From Neptunomonas marina (lineage in GTDB: Bacteria; Pseudomonadota; Gammaproteobacteria; Pseudomonadales; Balneatricaceae): a stretch of 64,000 nt of DNA. The first letter of the stretch is position 1; every line of letters starts with the position of its first letter. Location of the stretch: contig NZ_SACQ01000007.1 in the NCBI RefSeq assembly GCF_004005935.1, positions 62,001 through 126,000 on the forward strand, given 5' to 3'. Positions 34,193 to 43,056 of the stretch are shown piece after piece. The notes beneath the pieces are model-generated. The model was not told where the DNA came from and ran no database searches. It saw nothing but the letters and a program-made list of their open reading frames with translations. Made by a program: the position numbers and the translations under genes.

Positions 34193-36649
34193 TTAGCTGC
34201 CGCTTTTAAGCAATGTGTAGCTGGTGGGGAGTGGCAGAGGTTTGCGCACTAATCGCCCGGTGATGGTTAGCAAAAGCACGGCAATCGCCGGAACGCATAA
34301 CCAAAGCAACGGGTGCCATTGCGGGGTGATCTTTAGCAACTGCTGGTAGATCAGAGCCAGTAACCCTTCGCTGATAAAACACGCAACCAAACCACTCGCG
34401 CAGCCGATCATGCAATATTCCAGCATATCCAACTGGCGGGTTTGGCGCTCGGTTGCGCCCATCGTGCGCAGCAGTGCCACCTCAAAGCGGCGCTTGACTA
34501 AGTCTTGTTGCACAATCGTGATGATGAGCACCAAACCGCTTAGCAGTGTCAGCACCATAATCATCGAAGCGCTATCGCTTAGCTTGCTGATCAGTTCTTG
34601 CGCTTGGGCGAGTAGCTGCTCGATATCGATCACCGTTAGGGTCGGGAAATCACTCAGTAGTGTTTTCGAGACGCCTTGTTGCGAACTATCCAAGCGGAAG
34701 CTCGTGATATAGGTGGCCGGTAAGGCGTCGATCACGCCGGGCGAGAAGATCACATAGAAGTTGGGTCGGAACGATGCCCATTCAACGCCGCGAATACTCG
34801 TGATGCGGCCAGTAAAGGTCTCGCTGCCCACTTGAAATCCGAGCGTATCACCCAGCTGCAAACCCAGATCTGTTGCCATCGACTGCTCAACCGATATCGA
34901 CTCTTTGGCATCACTCCAGGCGCCCGCCTCCAGTGTATTGTGCGCTGGAATGGCATCGGTGAAGGTGAGGTTTAGCTCGCGATTCAGCGTGTTGTGTTCT
35001 AGCTGAGTGGGTGTAAACGCGTCATCTTTATCAACCCCGTTAATACTGGTGATGCGGCCCCGAATCATAGGGTAGAGCTGGCTATCGATCTGCTGCTCCG
35101 CTAGCCACTCGGTGACGCCGTCTTTCTCCCATGGTTGGATATTGATAACAAAGCGGTTAGGCGTGTCGGCGGGCAGTTGGCTTTGCCATTGCTGCAATAG
35201 ATCTTGGCGCGCAAAGAACAGCACGGTCATAAGCGTTAACAGGAGTACCAATACACCACCTTGCACACGATGCCATTGGCGCTGCTGGCGGATGCGCAGT
35301 GTAAGCAGCGGCATCAAACGTAGACGCCCTTTGAGAAGACTGCACGCATGGTGAATTAAGCGTTGTACCACCCAGCCTGCTAACCAACCCGCCAGCAGAA
35401 GCGTTACGCTTAGCAGCGCCGCTAGTACAACGGATTCAACAAAGAGCACCATCAGCAAGAATAGCCCCGGCGGCAGAATCCAATAGAGGCGCTTATTCTG
35501 AGCAAACGTGCTGTCGCTGTTCGGGTTAAACAAACTGAGAATCGATGCTTTACCCAGCGGTAGCAGGGTGGTTAAGCCCGCCAGCATTAAGACTGCACCG
35601 GCAAGCGCTGCGCTGCTAAAGAGTGCAAAAAGATCAACAGCTGGGAGCGGCTTGGGCAGCAGGTCCGCCAGCGTGAGCATCATCAATTGATGTAACCCTA
35701 AACCGATAAAGGTGCCGGGAATCGCAGCCAACAGCCAGCCTAGCACGAGCTGCCAGCTAAACAGGGGTAACAGTTTGGCGCGTGGCAGACCTAAGCTCAG
35801 TAGCAGTGCGGTGCGTTGTTGTTGATCGGCAGCGAAGCGACGCATACTCAAATAGATCGCGAAGGCACCTAGCAACAGTGCGAACAGCGCGCTCAAGCGC
35901 AGATACTGCCCAGCGTTTCCGATAGCGTTGCGGGTGGTGGGTTGATCGCCGGATGCTTCGTATAAGCGCTGCCAGCTCTGCAGTTGCGTTTGTGACTCGG
36001 CTTTGAAAGTGGCGAGTGCATCGGCATCACCGGCGAGCAGTAACCGATATTGTGCGCGGCTACCCGGTGCGATAACACCCGTTGCAGCAAGGTCTTCGCT
36101 GCGCATAATGATCTGTGGGTTGAAGCTGCGAAAGCCGCTGCCGCGGTCCGGACTTGCAGTGATCACGTGACTGACGGTGAAAGTGGAGTAACCGATCTGG
36201 AGCGTATCGCCAACTTCAATGCCTAAACGGCTCAACACGTTAGGCTCAGCCCAAATATTACCTAGCTCAGGAAGCGTGGTTGCCGCGGCTTCTTGGAGGG
36301 TGATCTCGCCGCGCAGCGGATAGGGTGGTGTGACAGCGCGAATTGAGGCTAGCAACATCGCGTCGCCTGCTTCGGTCATGCTGGCAAACTGGATTACCGG
36401 GGCAGATTGAAGGCCCAGTTTTTGGGCATCCTGCTGCCAAGTATCAGCCAGTGGTCGGCTGCTGCTGAGTACCATATCAGCGCCAAGAAAATCAGCGCTG
36501 CGCTGCGCCACGCTTTTTTGTAGCCGGTCGCCAGTTAAGCTCAGCAGGGTGATCAAGCTGGTCATCAAAAAGATCGAGATCAGCAGAGCTCGCCAATCGC
36601 TGCGGCGTAATTGGCTAAATAGCTGCCTGCGCGCCAGTTTAGCAATCAT
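34193..36649 (-). CDS. ybbP: ABC transporter permease of the YbbP/FtsX type
   Basis: Membrane partner of the ATPase encoded just upstream. The 818-residue protein has a membrane helix at about 23-41, a large extracytoplasmic domain, then groups of helices at about 255-275, 300-330, 345-365, 385-430, 465-480 and a C-terminal FtsX cluster at about 695-715, 745-770 and 780-800. The start LARRQLFSQLRRSDWRALLISIFLMTSLIT (about 5-34) is typical of the YbbP group, which is thought to handle lipids or lipoproteins or act mechanically on the envelope. It overlaps ybbA by 11 bases. The ybbA-ybbP pair beside tesA is the E. coli arrangement. Confidence 0.9.
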   Translation of the reverse strand: MIAKLARRQLFSQLRRSDWRALLISIFLMTSLITLLSLTGDRLQKSVAQRSADFLGADMVLSSSRPLADTWQQDAQKLGLQSAPVIQFASMTEAGDAMLLASIRAVTPPYPLRGEITLQEAAATTLPELGNIWAEPNVLSRLGIEVGDTLQIGYSTFTVSHVITASPDRGSGFRSFNPQIIMRSEDLAATGVIAPGSRAQYRLLLAGDADALATFKAESQTQLQSWQRLYEASGDQPTTRNAIGNAGQYLRLSALFALLLGAFAIYLSMRRFAADQQQRTALLLSLGLPRAKLLPLFSWQLVLGWLLAAIPGTFIGLGLHQLMMLTLADLLPKPLPAVDLFALFSSAALAGAVLMLAGLTTLLPLGKASILSLFNPNSDSTFAQNKRLYWILPPGLFLLMVLFVESVVLAALLSVTLLLAGWLAGWVVQRLIHHACSLLKGRLRLMPLLTLRIRQQRQWHRVQGGVLVLLLTLMTVLFFARQDLLQQWQSQLPADTPNRFVINIQPWEKDGVTEWLAEQQIDSQLYPMIRGRITSINGVDKDDAFTPTQLEHNTLNRELNLTFTDAIPAHNTLEAGAWSDAKESISVEQSMATDLGLQLGDTLGFQVGSETFTGRITSIRGVEWASFRPNFYVIFSPGVIDALPATYITSFRLDSSQQGVSKTLLSDFPTLTVIDIEQLLAQAQELISKLSDSASMIMVLTLLSGLVLIITIVQQDLVKRRFEVALLRTMGATERQTRQLDMLEYCMIGCASGLVACFISEGLLALIYQQLLKITPQWHPLLWLCVPAIAVLLLTITGRLVRKPLPLPTSYTLLKSGS

Positions 36650-37355
36650 GCGTTGCGACCTCTTGTTGCGGCAATACTTCGAGTAACTTGCCCTGCTCCA
36701 AGCGGTATTGGCGCGAGCAACGCGCGGCTAGGGCTGGGTCGTGGGTGATCAAGATCAGCGTTGTCTGGTGGGTCGCATTCATATCAAAGAGCTGATGAAT
36801 GATCTTTTCACCGGTTTTCGTGTCTAGATTACCGGTAGGTTCATCGGCAAATAGGATGTGCGGTGCTGTGACGAACGCACGAGCAATCGCGACACGCTGC
36901 TGTTCACCGCCTGAGAGTTGGCTGGGGTAGTGATGACAGCGTTCTTTCAAACCGACCTGTGTGAGCAGTGTGCGAGCGCGCTCTGCGGCATCGCGATCAC
37001 CACGGATCTCGAGCGGCAGTTGCACGTTCTCCTGAGCTGTTAGTTCAGGCAGCAGATGAAACGACTGAAAAATAAAGCTAAGGTGTGTGGCGCGCCAACG
37101 TGAACGCGCTTCATCATCTAAATGATTAATATCTTCGCCAAGTAGGCGAATGGAGCCATCAGTGGGCTCATCAAGCCCCGCCAACAGGCTAAGAAGTGTG
37201 GATTTGCCCGCACCCGATTGGCCAATGATCGCTACGCTCTCGCCCTGCTCAATCGTAAGAGAAAGGTTCTCGAAGAGCGTTAGTGGCTCGGTTTGCGTTG
37301 CGAATGTTTTTGCGAGAAGGTTGGCTTCAAGTGCGTAAGGAGTTGTCTCTGTCAT
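36639..37355 (-). CDS. ybbA: ABC transporter ATPase of the YbbA/LolD type
   Basis: ATPase subunit that powers YbbP. The 238-residue form (from the ATG at 37355) contains Walker [10 protein letters not shown], the signature [15 protein letters not shown], Walker [13 protein letters not shown] and the H-loop [11 protein letters not shown]. An in-frame ATG at 37376 would add seven residues but has no well-spaced ribosome site; at 37355 a CGGA lies about 8 bases upstream. Its ATG and the tesA ATG share bases on opposite strands (TCATGA). The gene overlaps ybbP by 11 bases. Confidence 0.93.
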   Translation of the reverse strand: MTETTPYALEANLLAKTFATQTEPLTLFENLSLTIEQGESVAIIGQSGAGKSTLLSLLAGLDEPTDGSIRLLGEDINHLDDEARSRWRATHLSFIFQSFHLLPELTAQENVQLPLEIRGDRDAAERARTLLTQVGLKERCHHYPSQLSGGEQQRVAIARAFVTAPHILFADEPTGNLDTKTGEKIIHQLFDMNATHQTTLILITHDPALAARCSRQYRLEQGKLLEVLPQQEVATHDC

Positions 37356-37962
37356 GAAATTTATCCGTTTCCTCATCCTGCTGTCCGTGATCGTTAGCAG
37401 CAGCGTTCAGGCACGTACCCTACTGGTACTGGGTGATAGTTTATCCGCAGCCTATGGTATCGACCCCGCGAAAGGCTGGGTGGCCCTGTTGGACGCGCGG
37501 CTAAAGCAAAGTTACGACGATATCACGGTTGTTAATGCAAGCATCAGTGGTGAAACCACCCAAGGCGGTTTGACGCGTTTGCCGGCGTTGTTGGAGAGAC
37601 ATCAACCGCAGTGGATAGTTCTGGAGCTGGCAGCGAATGATGGCTTGCGTGGCACACCGCTGCGCATTATCGAAAAAAACCTTGAGCACTTACTAGATAT
37701 GAGTACGCAGGCGGGTGCACAGCCGATCATTGTCGGTATTCAGCTGCCGCCCAACTATGGCCCGTCGTACACGCGTAAGTTTTACAATCTGTTCTCTGAG
37801 TTAGCAGATGAGTATGGCATCCCGCGCGTGCCGTTTCTATTAGAGGGTGTTGCCCTTAATCATGATCTAATGCAGGCAGACGGTTTGCATCCGACAGCGG
37901 AGGCGCAGCCGATTTTGCTAGAGAATGTCTGGCCATACATTAAGCCGATGATCGATGGCTAG
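37354..37962 (+). CDS. tesA: Acyl-CoA thioesterase I / lysophospholipase L1
   Basis: Periplasmic esterase of the SGNH (GDSL) family acting on acyl-CoA, lysophospholipids and other esters. The 202-residue protein has a signal peptide (1-20, VQA before RTLLVLGDS). The catalytic serine is S29 in GDSLSAAYG; the oxyanion residues fit ASISGETTQGG and LELAANDGLRG; the catalytic D176 and H179 lie in DGLHPTAEAQ. AAGGAG lies 11 bases upstream of the ATG. Divergent from ybbA with overlapping start codons, as is the pattern in E. coli. The stop TAG is embedded in the ribosome site of the next gene. Confidence 0.95.
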   Translation: MKFIRFLILLSVIVSSSVQARTLLVLGDSLSAAYGIDPAKGWVALLDARLKQSYDDITVVNASISGETTQGGLTRLPALLERHQPQWIVLELAANDGLRGTPLRIIEKNLEHLLDMSTQAGAQPIIVGIQLPPNYGPSYTRKFYNLFSELADEYGIPRVPFLLEGVALNHDLMQADGLHPTAEAQPILLENVWPYIKPMIDG

Positions 37963-37972
37963 GAGGATGAGT

Positions 37973-38599
37973 ATGAAACCTACCACGTTAATACGCGTTA
38001 CAGTGCTGTGCGTCAGCGCCGTATTGGCCGGTTGCAGCGCCATGAGCCAGAAGGAGTGCCAACAGGCGGATTGGAGCTTAATGGGCGAGGTTGATGCCAG
38101 CCAAGGCCGCGCATTTGCAGCCATTGATACCTACCGCAAAGAGTGTGCAGAGCACGATATCCATCCCGATAGCCAAGCGTATCAAGCGGGTTTTGAACGC
38201 GGTTTAGAGCGATTCTGTAGCCGCAGCAATGGCTTCTATTTTGGTAAGCGCGGTGGCCAATATAAAGGGACGTGTAGCAACCATCATGAGCAGGATTTCT
38301 TGGCTGGCTATGAGCCAGGCTTTGAACTTTTCATGATTCAAGATCGCATCACCAAGCTCAACATGGGGGTGCAAAGCGATGAACAGGAAGTGCGCCAACT
38401 GCAGGAAGAGATTGATGAGCGCGAAGCGCGGCTCATTAAAGAGGAGCTAACACCCGGTGAGCGCGCCGTGCTGCTAAAAGAGATCAAGGCACGCCATGGG
38501 CAGATCTTCCATCTCAAACAGGATTTGCGGGATAGACGCTTGAAGTTGCTGCAGATGCAGCAAGATTTGCGTAAAAAAACACAGCTCGTAGAGCGATAA
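37973..38599 (+). CDS. DUF2799 family lipoprotein
   Basis: Predicted lipoprotein of 208 residues; I start at the ATG at 37973, which has AGGAGG at 37961-37966. The lipobox is LAGC (C21). The DUF2799 pattern is clear: DWSLMGEVDASQGR (about 33-46), Y-KECAEHDI-PDSQAYQAGFERGLERFC (as a region, about 53-85), SNGFYFGKRGGQYKGTC and the FLAGYEPGFELF end. A long coiled-coil tail of charged heptads follows (about 120-205, LQEEIDEREARLIKEE and later). It lies 10 bases after tesA, probably co-transcribed. Function unknown. Confidence 0.85.
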   Translation: MKPTTLIRVTVLCVSAVLAGCSAMSQKECQQADWSLMGEVDASQGRAFAAIDTYRKECAEHDIHPDSQAYQAGFERGLERFCSRSNGFYFGKRGGQYKGTCSNHHEQDFLAGYEPGFELFMIQDRITKLNMGVQSDEQEVRQLQEEIDEREARLIKEELTPGERAVLLKEIKARHGQIFHLKQDLRDRRLKLLQMQQDLRKKTQLVER

Positions 38600-38610
38600 C
38601 GGAGACCATC

Positions 38611-39450
38611 GTGAAGTACATTTCGTTTCAATATCAGGGACGCGCAGGATTTGGGTGTGTTGATGGCGAACATGTTATCGACCTTACCGGTGTTGCCGAC
38701 TGTATCGATTTGAAGAGCTATCTGCAAAGCGCCGTGTGGGGAGAAACTGAGCACTTCTCGGTATGTCCTCGGCTATTGCATGCTGAGGTTGTGCAGCAGC
38801 CCGTGATTCCCAACCCTGAAAAGATTCTCTGTGTTGGTTTGAACTATGAGAGCCATCGTTTAGAAACCGGTATGCCTGAGATGGAGCATCCGGTGTTATT
38901 TACCCGTTTTGCTTCAACACAGATTGCTCACGGCGCACCAATTGTGCGTCCGCATGTGTCAGAGAAACTCGATTTTGAAGGGGAGTTGGCCGTGATTATC
39001 GGGCGCACCGGGCGGCACATCAAAGCGGCCGATGCTGATGCGTATATCGCTGGATACAGCTGCTACAACGACGCCAGTATTCGCGATTGGCAGATGCACA
39101 CGCGCCAGTTCACGGCCGGCAAGAACTTCGATAGTACCGGTGCGTTTGGGCCGTGGCTCGTTACCCCCGATGAGATGACCGGCCTGCCGAATCGTACCGT
39201 AACGACTCGCTTAAACGGTGAGGTTGTCCAGCATGCGCCCTTTTCTGATCTGATTTTTGATGTGCCTGCACTGATTGAATATATCTCGACGTTCTGTACG
39301 CTCCAACCCGGTGATGTGATTGTCACCGGCACGCCAGGAGGGGTGGGTGTTGTGCGTAAGCCGCGCTTGTATATGAAGCCCGGTGATGAGATAGCGGTCG
39401 AGATAGAGGGCATTGGCGTTCTAAGCAACCCGATCCAACAAGAGCGCTAA
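38611..39450 (+). CDS. Fumarylacetoacetate hydrolase family enzyme
   Basis: Cytoplasmic metal-dependent hydrolase or isomerase of the FAH superfamily, 279 residues. Landmarks are KILCVGLNYESHRLETGMPEMEHPVLF (about 71-98, as a region), the metal-binding acidic residues in DFEGELAVIIGR near 122-133, the YNDASIRDWQMHTRQFTAGKNFDSTGAFGPWLVT stretch (about 151-185) and GDVIVTGTPGGVG near 234-246. The exact substrate (for instance acylpyruvate, 2-hydroxyhepta-diene-dioate, or fumarylpyruvate) cannot be given. It starts with GTG; GGAG lies 8 bases upstream. It lies 11 bases after the DUF2799 gene and may share its transcript. Confidence 0.9.
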   Translation: MKYISFQYQGRAGFGCVDGEHVIDLTGVADCIDLKSYLQSAVWGETEHFSVCPRLLHAEVVQQPVIPNPEKILCVGLNYESHRLETGMPEMEHPVLFTRFASTQIAHGAPIVRPHVSEKLDFEGELAVIIGRTGRHIKAADADAYIAGYSCYNDASIRDWQMHTRQFTAGKNFDSTGAFGPWLVTPDEMTGLPNRTVTTRLNGEVVQHAPFSDLIFDVPALIEYISTFCTLQPGDVIVTGTPGGVGVVRKPRLYMKPGDEIAVEIEGIGVLSNPIQQER

Positions 39451-39552
39451 GTGCGACTAAAGTCCGCTGTGGTTGGCGCACCAATCCCATAGAATGAGCG
39501 GGGTAAGGTATCGCCTTGCTCCCCATTACTCTAAGAATAAGAGCCCAAACTT

Positions 39553-39846
39553 ATGGCCAAAGTGTTGCTTTGGATCGCTGCAGTATCGTTTGCGATCTAC
39601 ATTGTGAAGTCACAATACCTCAGTTCAAAAACCTACGAACCTTTTATACAAGCGTGTGTGAGTGCAGGCAGCGCCAGTGAAGCGCGTTGTACTTGTTTAT
39701 CTGACTATATCCACCAGCGCTATAGCGATAAAGAGGTGCAAGCGATGATGGATAACCGTATTGCTGATGCGGCCGGACGCCAACAGATCGAACGCGACGT
39801 GCGGTTGGGTTCTGAATATTGCGCAGCGCAGCATCCGTCCAACTAG
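39553..39846 (+). CDS. Unknown small exported or membrane-anchored protein
   Basis: I do not recognise this 97-residue protein. A hydrophobic N-terminus (about 3-19) anchors or exports it. The rest has four Cys (C35, C46, C48 and C90) with a CTC pair, which suggests disulfides in the periplasm. The YSDKEVQAMMDN segment is helical. It lies about 100 bases after the FAH gene, and the following lipoprotein starts 35 bases downstream. Codon use resembles neighbours. Confidence 0.65.
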   Translation: MAKVLLWIAAVSFAIYIVKSQYLSSKTYEPFIQACVSAGSASEARCTCLSDYIHQRYSDKEVQAMMDNRIADAAGRQQIERDVRLGSEYCAAQHPSN

Positions 39847-39881
39847 GGTTTACGGAGTTAAGTGACAGGGAGTTGCTTCAA

Positions 39882-40256
39882 ATGAGCTATCGCTGGTGGA
39901 AGTGCACGAATACGTTGTGGGCTTTGGTGTTTCTGCTGTTGTCTGGGTGCTTTAACGAGGGCGGTACTGTTCGTTCCGGTATGACCTATGAAGTAATGAA
40001 GGAGCAAGGGGCCTTTAAGCTTGTTTATGTGGTTCCTTTATCTACGAAAAGTAAAGTCCCTTATCGAGAAGTAGCGAACAAGGTTTGTGCAGGTGAACGT
40101 ATCTGCATAGCTCTGTTCTGGGATGAGAAAGAAAATGTGCCGCTTTCAATGCCCATGACCGATATGCAAGTGGCCACTAAAGTGGCGCACTATAACCTCA
40201 ACAAGAACACGGGCTTAGACCGTGTGAGGATTTGCTCTAATGAGGGTTGTAGTTAG
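39882..40256 (+). CDS. Unknown lipoprotein
   Basis: A 124-residue predicted lipoprotein from the ATG at 39882; the lipobox SGC places the lipid cysteine at C23 after a hydrophobic stretch LWALVFLLL. AGGGAG lies about 9 bases upstream. The mature part is polar, with Cys in KVCAGERICIALFWDEKEN and near the C-terminus (RICSNEGCS). No family recognised. It is on the same strand as the previous unknown protein and convergent with nudE, whose stop is 14 bases beyond. The A/T-rich character is slightly above its neighbours. Confidence 0.65.
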   Translation: MSYRWWKCTNTLWALVFLLLSGCFNEGGTVRSGMTYEVMKEQGAFKLVYVVPLSTKSKVPYREVANKVCAGERICIALFWDEKENVPLSMPMTDMQVATKVAHYNLNKNTGLDRVRICSNEGCS

Positions 40257-40270
40257 TTTGTGTGGTATTT

Positions 40271-40819
40271 TTATTGTTCCTGCTGCAAAAACTCCCGCGC
40301 TAGATACAAGGCTGCGATGGCGCGGCCTTCGGTAAACTCTTCACGGGCTACAAGCTCGTTGATCTGTGACAGCGGCCAGCGCACCACCTCTAAAGGCTCT
40401 GGCTCGTCACCCTCCAGCTTACAAGGGTAGAGATCACGAGCGATCATCGCGGTGAGCGTACTGCCCATATAGCTTGGGGAGTTGGTCATCTCTTTCAAAG
40501 GATCAAGACGGCGACAACCAAAGCCGATCTCCTCTTTTAGCTCCCGGTCAGCTGCCTGCAAAGGCGTCTCTCCAGCATCAATCAACCCTTTAGGCAGTGT
40601 GAGGGTGTAATCTTCAATACCGCCGGCGTACTCGCGAATGAGCAGGAGGTGGTCTTCGCTATCAATAGCAACCATCATCACAGCACCATTGCCACGTGAT
40701 GCAAGCCGTTCATAGGTGCGTTCGACACCATTACTAAAGCGGATCTCTAGCTCCTCCACTTGAAAAAGGCGGCTGCGGGCGGTGGGCGTTACCTTCAAAA
40801 TCTCGGGCTTCACGGGCAT
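40271..40819 (-). CDS. nudE: ADP compounds hydrolase NudE (Nudix)
   Basis: Hydrolyses ADP-ribose, NADH, Ap3A and similar ADP-X compounds. The 182-residue protein has the Nudix box GLIDAGETPLQAADRELKEEIGF at about 83-105, quoted by its key residues G-x5-E-x7-RELKEE. N-terminal ARSRLFQVEELEIRFSNG and the EGDEPEPLEVVRWPLSQI stretch match E. coli NudE closely. I start at the ATG at 40819 and not the TTG at 40828. It is divergent from yrfG with 45 bases between starts, as in E. coli, where nudE and yrfG are neighbours. Confidence 0.94.
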   Translation of the reverse strand: MPVKPEILKVTPTARSRLFQVEELEIRFSNGVERTYERLASRGNGAVMMVAIDSEDHLLLIREYAGGIEDYTLTLPKGLIDAGETPLQAADRELKEEIGFGCRRLDPLKEMTNSPSYMGSTLTAMIARDLYPCKLEGDEPEPLEVVRWPLSQINELVAREEFTEGRAIAALYLAREFLQQEQ

Positions 40820-40864
40820 ACTAATCAACCGTTTTGTATTGGCTTTAATTTGGGGCTTATTACT

Positions 40865-41545
40865 TTGATTGTACCTGCTGCGTTGGATTGGTCTAGTATC
40901 GATACCGTTTTGCTGGATATGGATGGCACGTTACTCGATCTGCACTTTGATTCCTTTTTTTGGCTCGAGCACTTACCGCTGCGATATGCGGATATTCATC
41001 AGCTCGACCCAGATGAGGCGAAGCGTTGGCTGCATGAACGCATCATGCAGGAGCAGGGCACATTAAATTGGTATTGTCTGGATTACTGGTCGCGCGAGCT
41101 GGATGTCGATATCGTGGCGCTCAAGCGTGAGGTGACTGAGCGCATAGCGTTTCGCCCCCATGTTAAGGACTTCCTCTCTCAGTTAAAGGTGCACGATAAG
41201 CGCGCTGTGATCGTGACGAATGCGCACCGCGGAAGTTTGATGCTGAAGCTTGAGAAAACCGATCTTGCTGAGCGTGTTGATCATATTATCTGCTCGCACG
41301 ACTATGGGGTGCCGAAAGAGGAGCAAGCCTTTTGGCAGCGGCTGCAACAGGAGGAGCCGTTTGATCCCGAGCGCACGCTGCTCGTCGATGATAGCTTAGC
41401 TGTGCTGCGTGCTGCGCAAACCTATGGTATTCGCTACCTGCTCTCCATCGTGCAGCCTGATAGCCAAAGCCCGAAACGCGATATTGCAGAGTTCACTGCG
41501 ATTGATCGGTTCAGCTCGATTACACCCGGAGGAGATGATGAGTGA
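40865..41545 (+). CDS. yrfG: GMP/IMP nucleotidase YrfG
   Basis: HAD-family phosphatase that dephosphorylates purine nucleotides. From the TTG at 40865 the protein has 226 residues, close to E. coli YrfG (222). HAD motif I is DTVLLDMDGTLLDL (about 13-26), motif II VTNAHRG, and motif III/IV is KEEQAFW and LLVDDSLAVL. The HTLNWYCLDYW-type segment (LNWYCLDYWSRELD) also matches E. coli. A longer open frame extends upstream into nudE but lacks family sequence; GGGG lies 10 bases before the TTG. Overlaps hslR by 8 bases, so the two are coupled. Confidence 0.92.
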   Translation: MIVPAALDWSSIDTVLLDMDGTLLDLHFDSFFWLEHLPLRYADIHQLDPDEAKRWLHERIMQEQGTLNWYCLDYWSRELDVDIVALKREVTERIAFRPHVKDFLSQLKVHDKRAVIVTNAHRGSLMLKLEKTDLAERVDHIICSHDYGVPKEEQAFWQRLQQEEPFDPERTLLVDDSLAVLRAAQTYGIRYLLSIVQPDSQSPKRDIAEFTAIDRFSSITPGGDDE

Positions 41546-41933
41546 TATGGCTAAAGTCCGTCTGGATAAATGGCTCTGGGCGGCACGTTTTTATAAGACC
41601 CGTGGTATCGCGAAACAGATGATAGAGGGCGGCAAAGTGCACTATGAAGGGCAGCGCGCAAAGTGCAGCAAAGCCGTTGAATTAGGTGCGACGTTGCAGA
41701 TCCGCCAAGGCTGGGATGAGCGAATTATCGTCGTTAAAGCACTGTCTGAACAGCGCCGCGGAGCAGCAGAAGCGCAAGCCTTGTATGAGGAAACAGCGGA
41801 TAGTTTGGCGCGCCGTGAAGAGCATGCTGCACAACGTAAAGCGATGAAGGGCAGTGAGCTCAGCCCTAAGCAGAAACCCGATAAACGCAGCCGCCGTCAA
41901 TTGCTTGAAGTTAAGGAGCTGCAAAGAGGGTGA
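41538..41933 (+). CDS. hslR: Ribosome-associated heat shock protein Hsp15
   Basis: S4-domain RNA-binding protein that rescues large ribosomal subunits carrying stuck nascent chains. The 131-residue protein begins MSDMAKVRLDKWLWAARFYKTRG, given by its core VRLDKWLWAARF, and the S4 fold covers about 6-70. The C-terminal tail is basic (KQKPDKRSRRQLLE). GGAGG at 41528-41532 lies just before two overlapping ATG codons at 41535 and 41538; I use the second. It overlaps yrfG by 8 bases. The yrfG-hslR-hslO order is the same as in E. coli. Confidence 0.94.
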   Translation: MSDMAKVRLDKWLWAARFYKTRGIAKQMIEGGKVHYEGQRAKCSKAVELGATLQIRQGWDERIIVVKALSEQRRGAAEAQALYEETADSLARREEHAAQRKAMKGSELSPKQKPDKRSRRQLLEVKELQRG

Positions 41934-42005
41934 AAGGTCCACTTTGGTGGTAGAATAGCGCCTTTGTAGATCGATTATTTTTAGTTAGGTGAGAAACAGC
42001 ACGTT

Positions 42006-42878
42006 ATGAGCAATCCTGATCAAATTCAGCGCATTCTATTTGATAAACTCGATATTCGCGGTGTTCTTGTCGGGTTAGAAGAGTCCTACCAAGCCGTTTT
42101 AGAGCGCCACGACTACCCGGATTCGGTACGTGACGGGCTGGGTGAGATGCTCGCTGCGGTGGCCTTACTGGGAACAACGCTGAAGTTTGATGGCCGTTTA
42201 CTCTTGCAGGCTCAAGGCTCAAATAACGTGCGTGTGCTGATGGCTGAGATTAATCATCGCCGTGAATGCCGCGGTATTGCGCGTTATGAAGGCGAAGTGC
42301 CCGATGGGCAAGGCGTCATCGATATGATCGGTGATGGTCATCTTGTGATCACGATCGAGCCCGAGGTCGGCCAGCGCTACCAAGGCATTGTCCCGCTTGA
42401 GAAGGCAACCCTCGCCGAATGCCTCACGGATTACTTCCTACAATCCGAACAATTGAACACACAGATCCATCTTTCAGCTAATGATAAGCAAGCAGCTGGT
42501 TTCCTATTACAGGTGATGCCTGCTCAAGGCACTGCTGAGCTGGATTGGGAACATATTGCGCAGATTGGCGCGACACTCACTGGTGATGAACTGCTAGCGC
42601 TCGATAATGAAGCGTTGCTGTATCGTTTATTCCATCAAGAAGAGTGCCGCCTCTATGAGCCAGATAGCATCCAGTTTAAGTGTGACTGCTCACGCGAGCG
42701 CAGCGCTAATGCACTGCAAATGATGACACAGGATGAATTGCTAGAAATGTTGGAAGAACAGCAAGTTATTAGCGTTGGCTGCCAGTTTTGCAATGCAAAA
42801 TATGAGTTCGATGAAACAGACGTTCGCGCTATGTTTAGCGACAGTGCCCATGTGCCAAAATCGGACGAGCTTCATTGA
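42006..42878 (+). CDS. hslO: Redox-regulated chaperone Hsp33
   Basis: Cytoplasmic holdase that is switched on by oxidation and prevents aggregation. The 290-residue protein has the full zinc-binding switch: C226 and C228 (FKCDCSRER), C259 and C262 (GCQFCNAKYEF). The N-terminal domain carries GSNNVRVLMAEINHRRECRG, with E81 and R85 in the conserved core. Length matches E. coli Hsp33 (292). Located 72 bases after hslR. A hairpin with no clear T-run follows. Confidence 0.97.
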   Translation: MSNPDQIQRILFDKLDIRGVLVGLEESYQAVLERHDYPDSVRDGLGEMLAAVALLGTTLKFDGRLLLQAQGSNNVRVLMAEINHRRECRGIARYEGEVPDGQGVIDMIGDGHLVITIEPEVGQRYQGIVPLEKATLAECLTDYFLQSEQLNTQIHLSANDKQAAGFLLQVMPAQGTAELDWEHIAQIGATLTGDELLALDNEALLYRLFHQEECRLYEPDSIQFKCDCSRERSANALQMMTQDELLEMLEEQQVISVGCQFCNAKYEFDETDVRAMFSDSAHVPKSDELH

Positions 42879-42903
42879 TCTTGCAGCCATCTGTGTCGAA
42901 CGG

Positions 42904-42927
42904 GCCATACATCGTTTTGTGTATGGC
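42904..42927 (+). terminator. Hairpin after hslO
   Basis: A perfect eight-base stem GCCATACA/TGTATGGC with an eight-base loop, then ATAAAAATAG and TTTTT at 42941-42945. It may terminate hslO transcription; the T-run is displaced, so this is uncertain. Confidence 0.55.
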
Positions 42928-43056
42928 ATAAAAATAGAGTTTTTGTGATAATAATGGCCCCCCAACAATAACCAACTGCGGCCTTAGGTGCAGATACAAA
43001 CGGGGTCTATTGCTTTTCAGGTAACGTTTTTGGCGCCGAGCCAAGGGAATCCAGTA

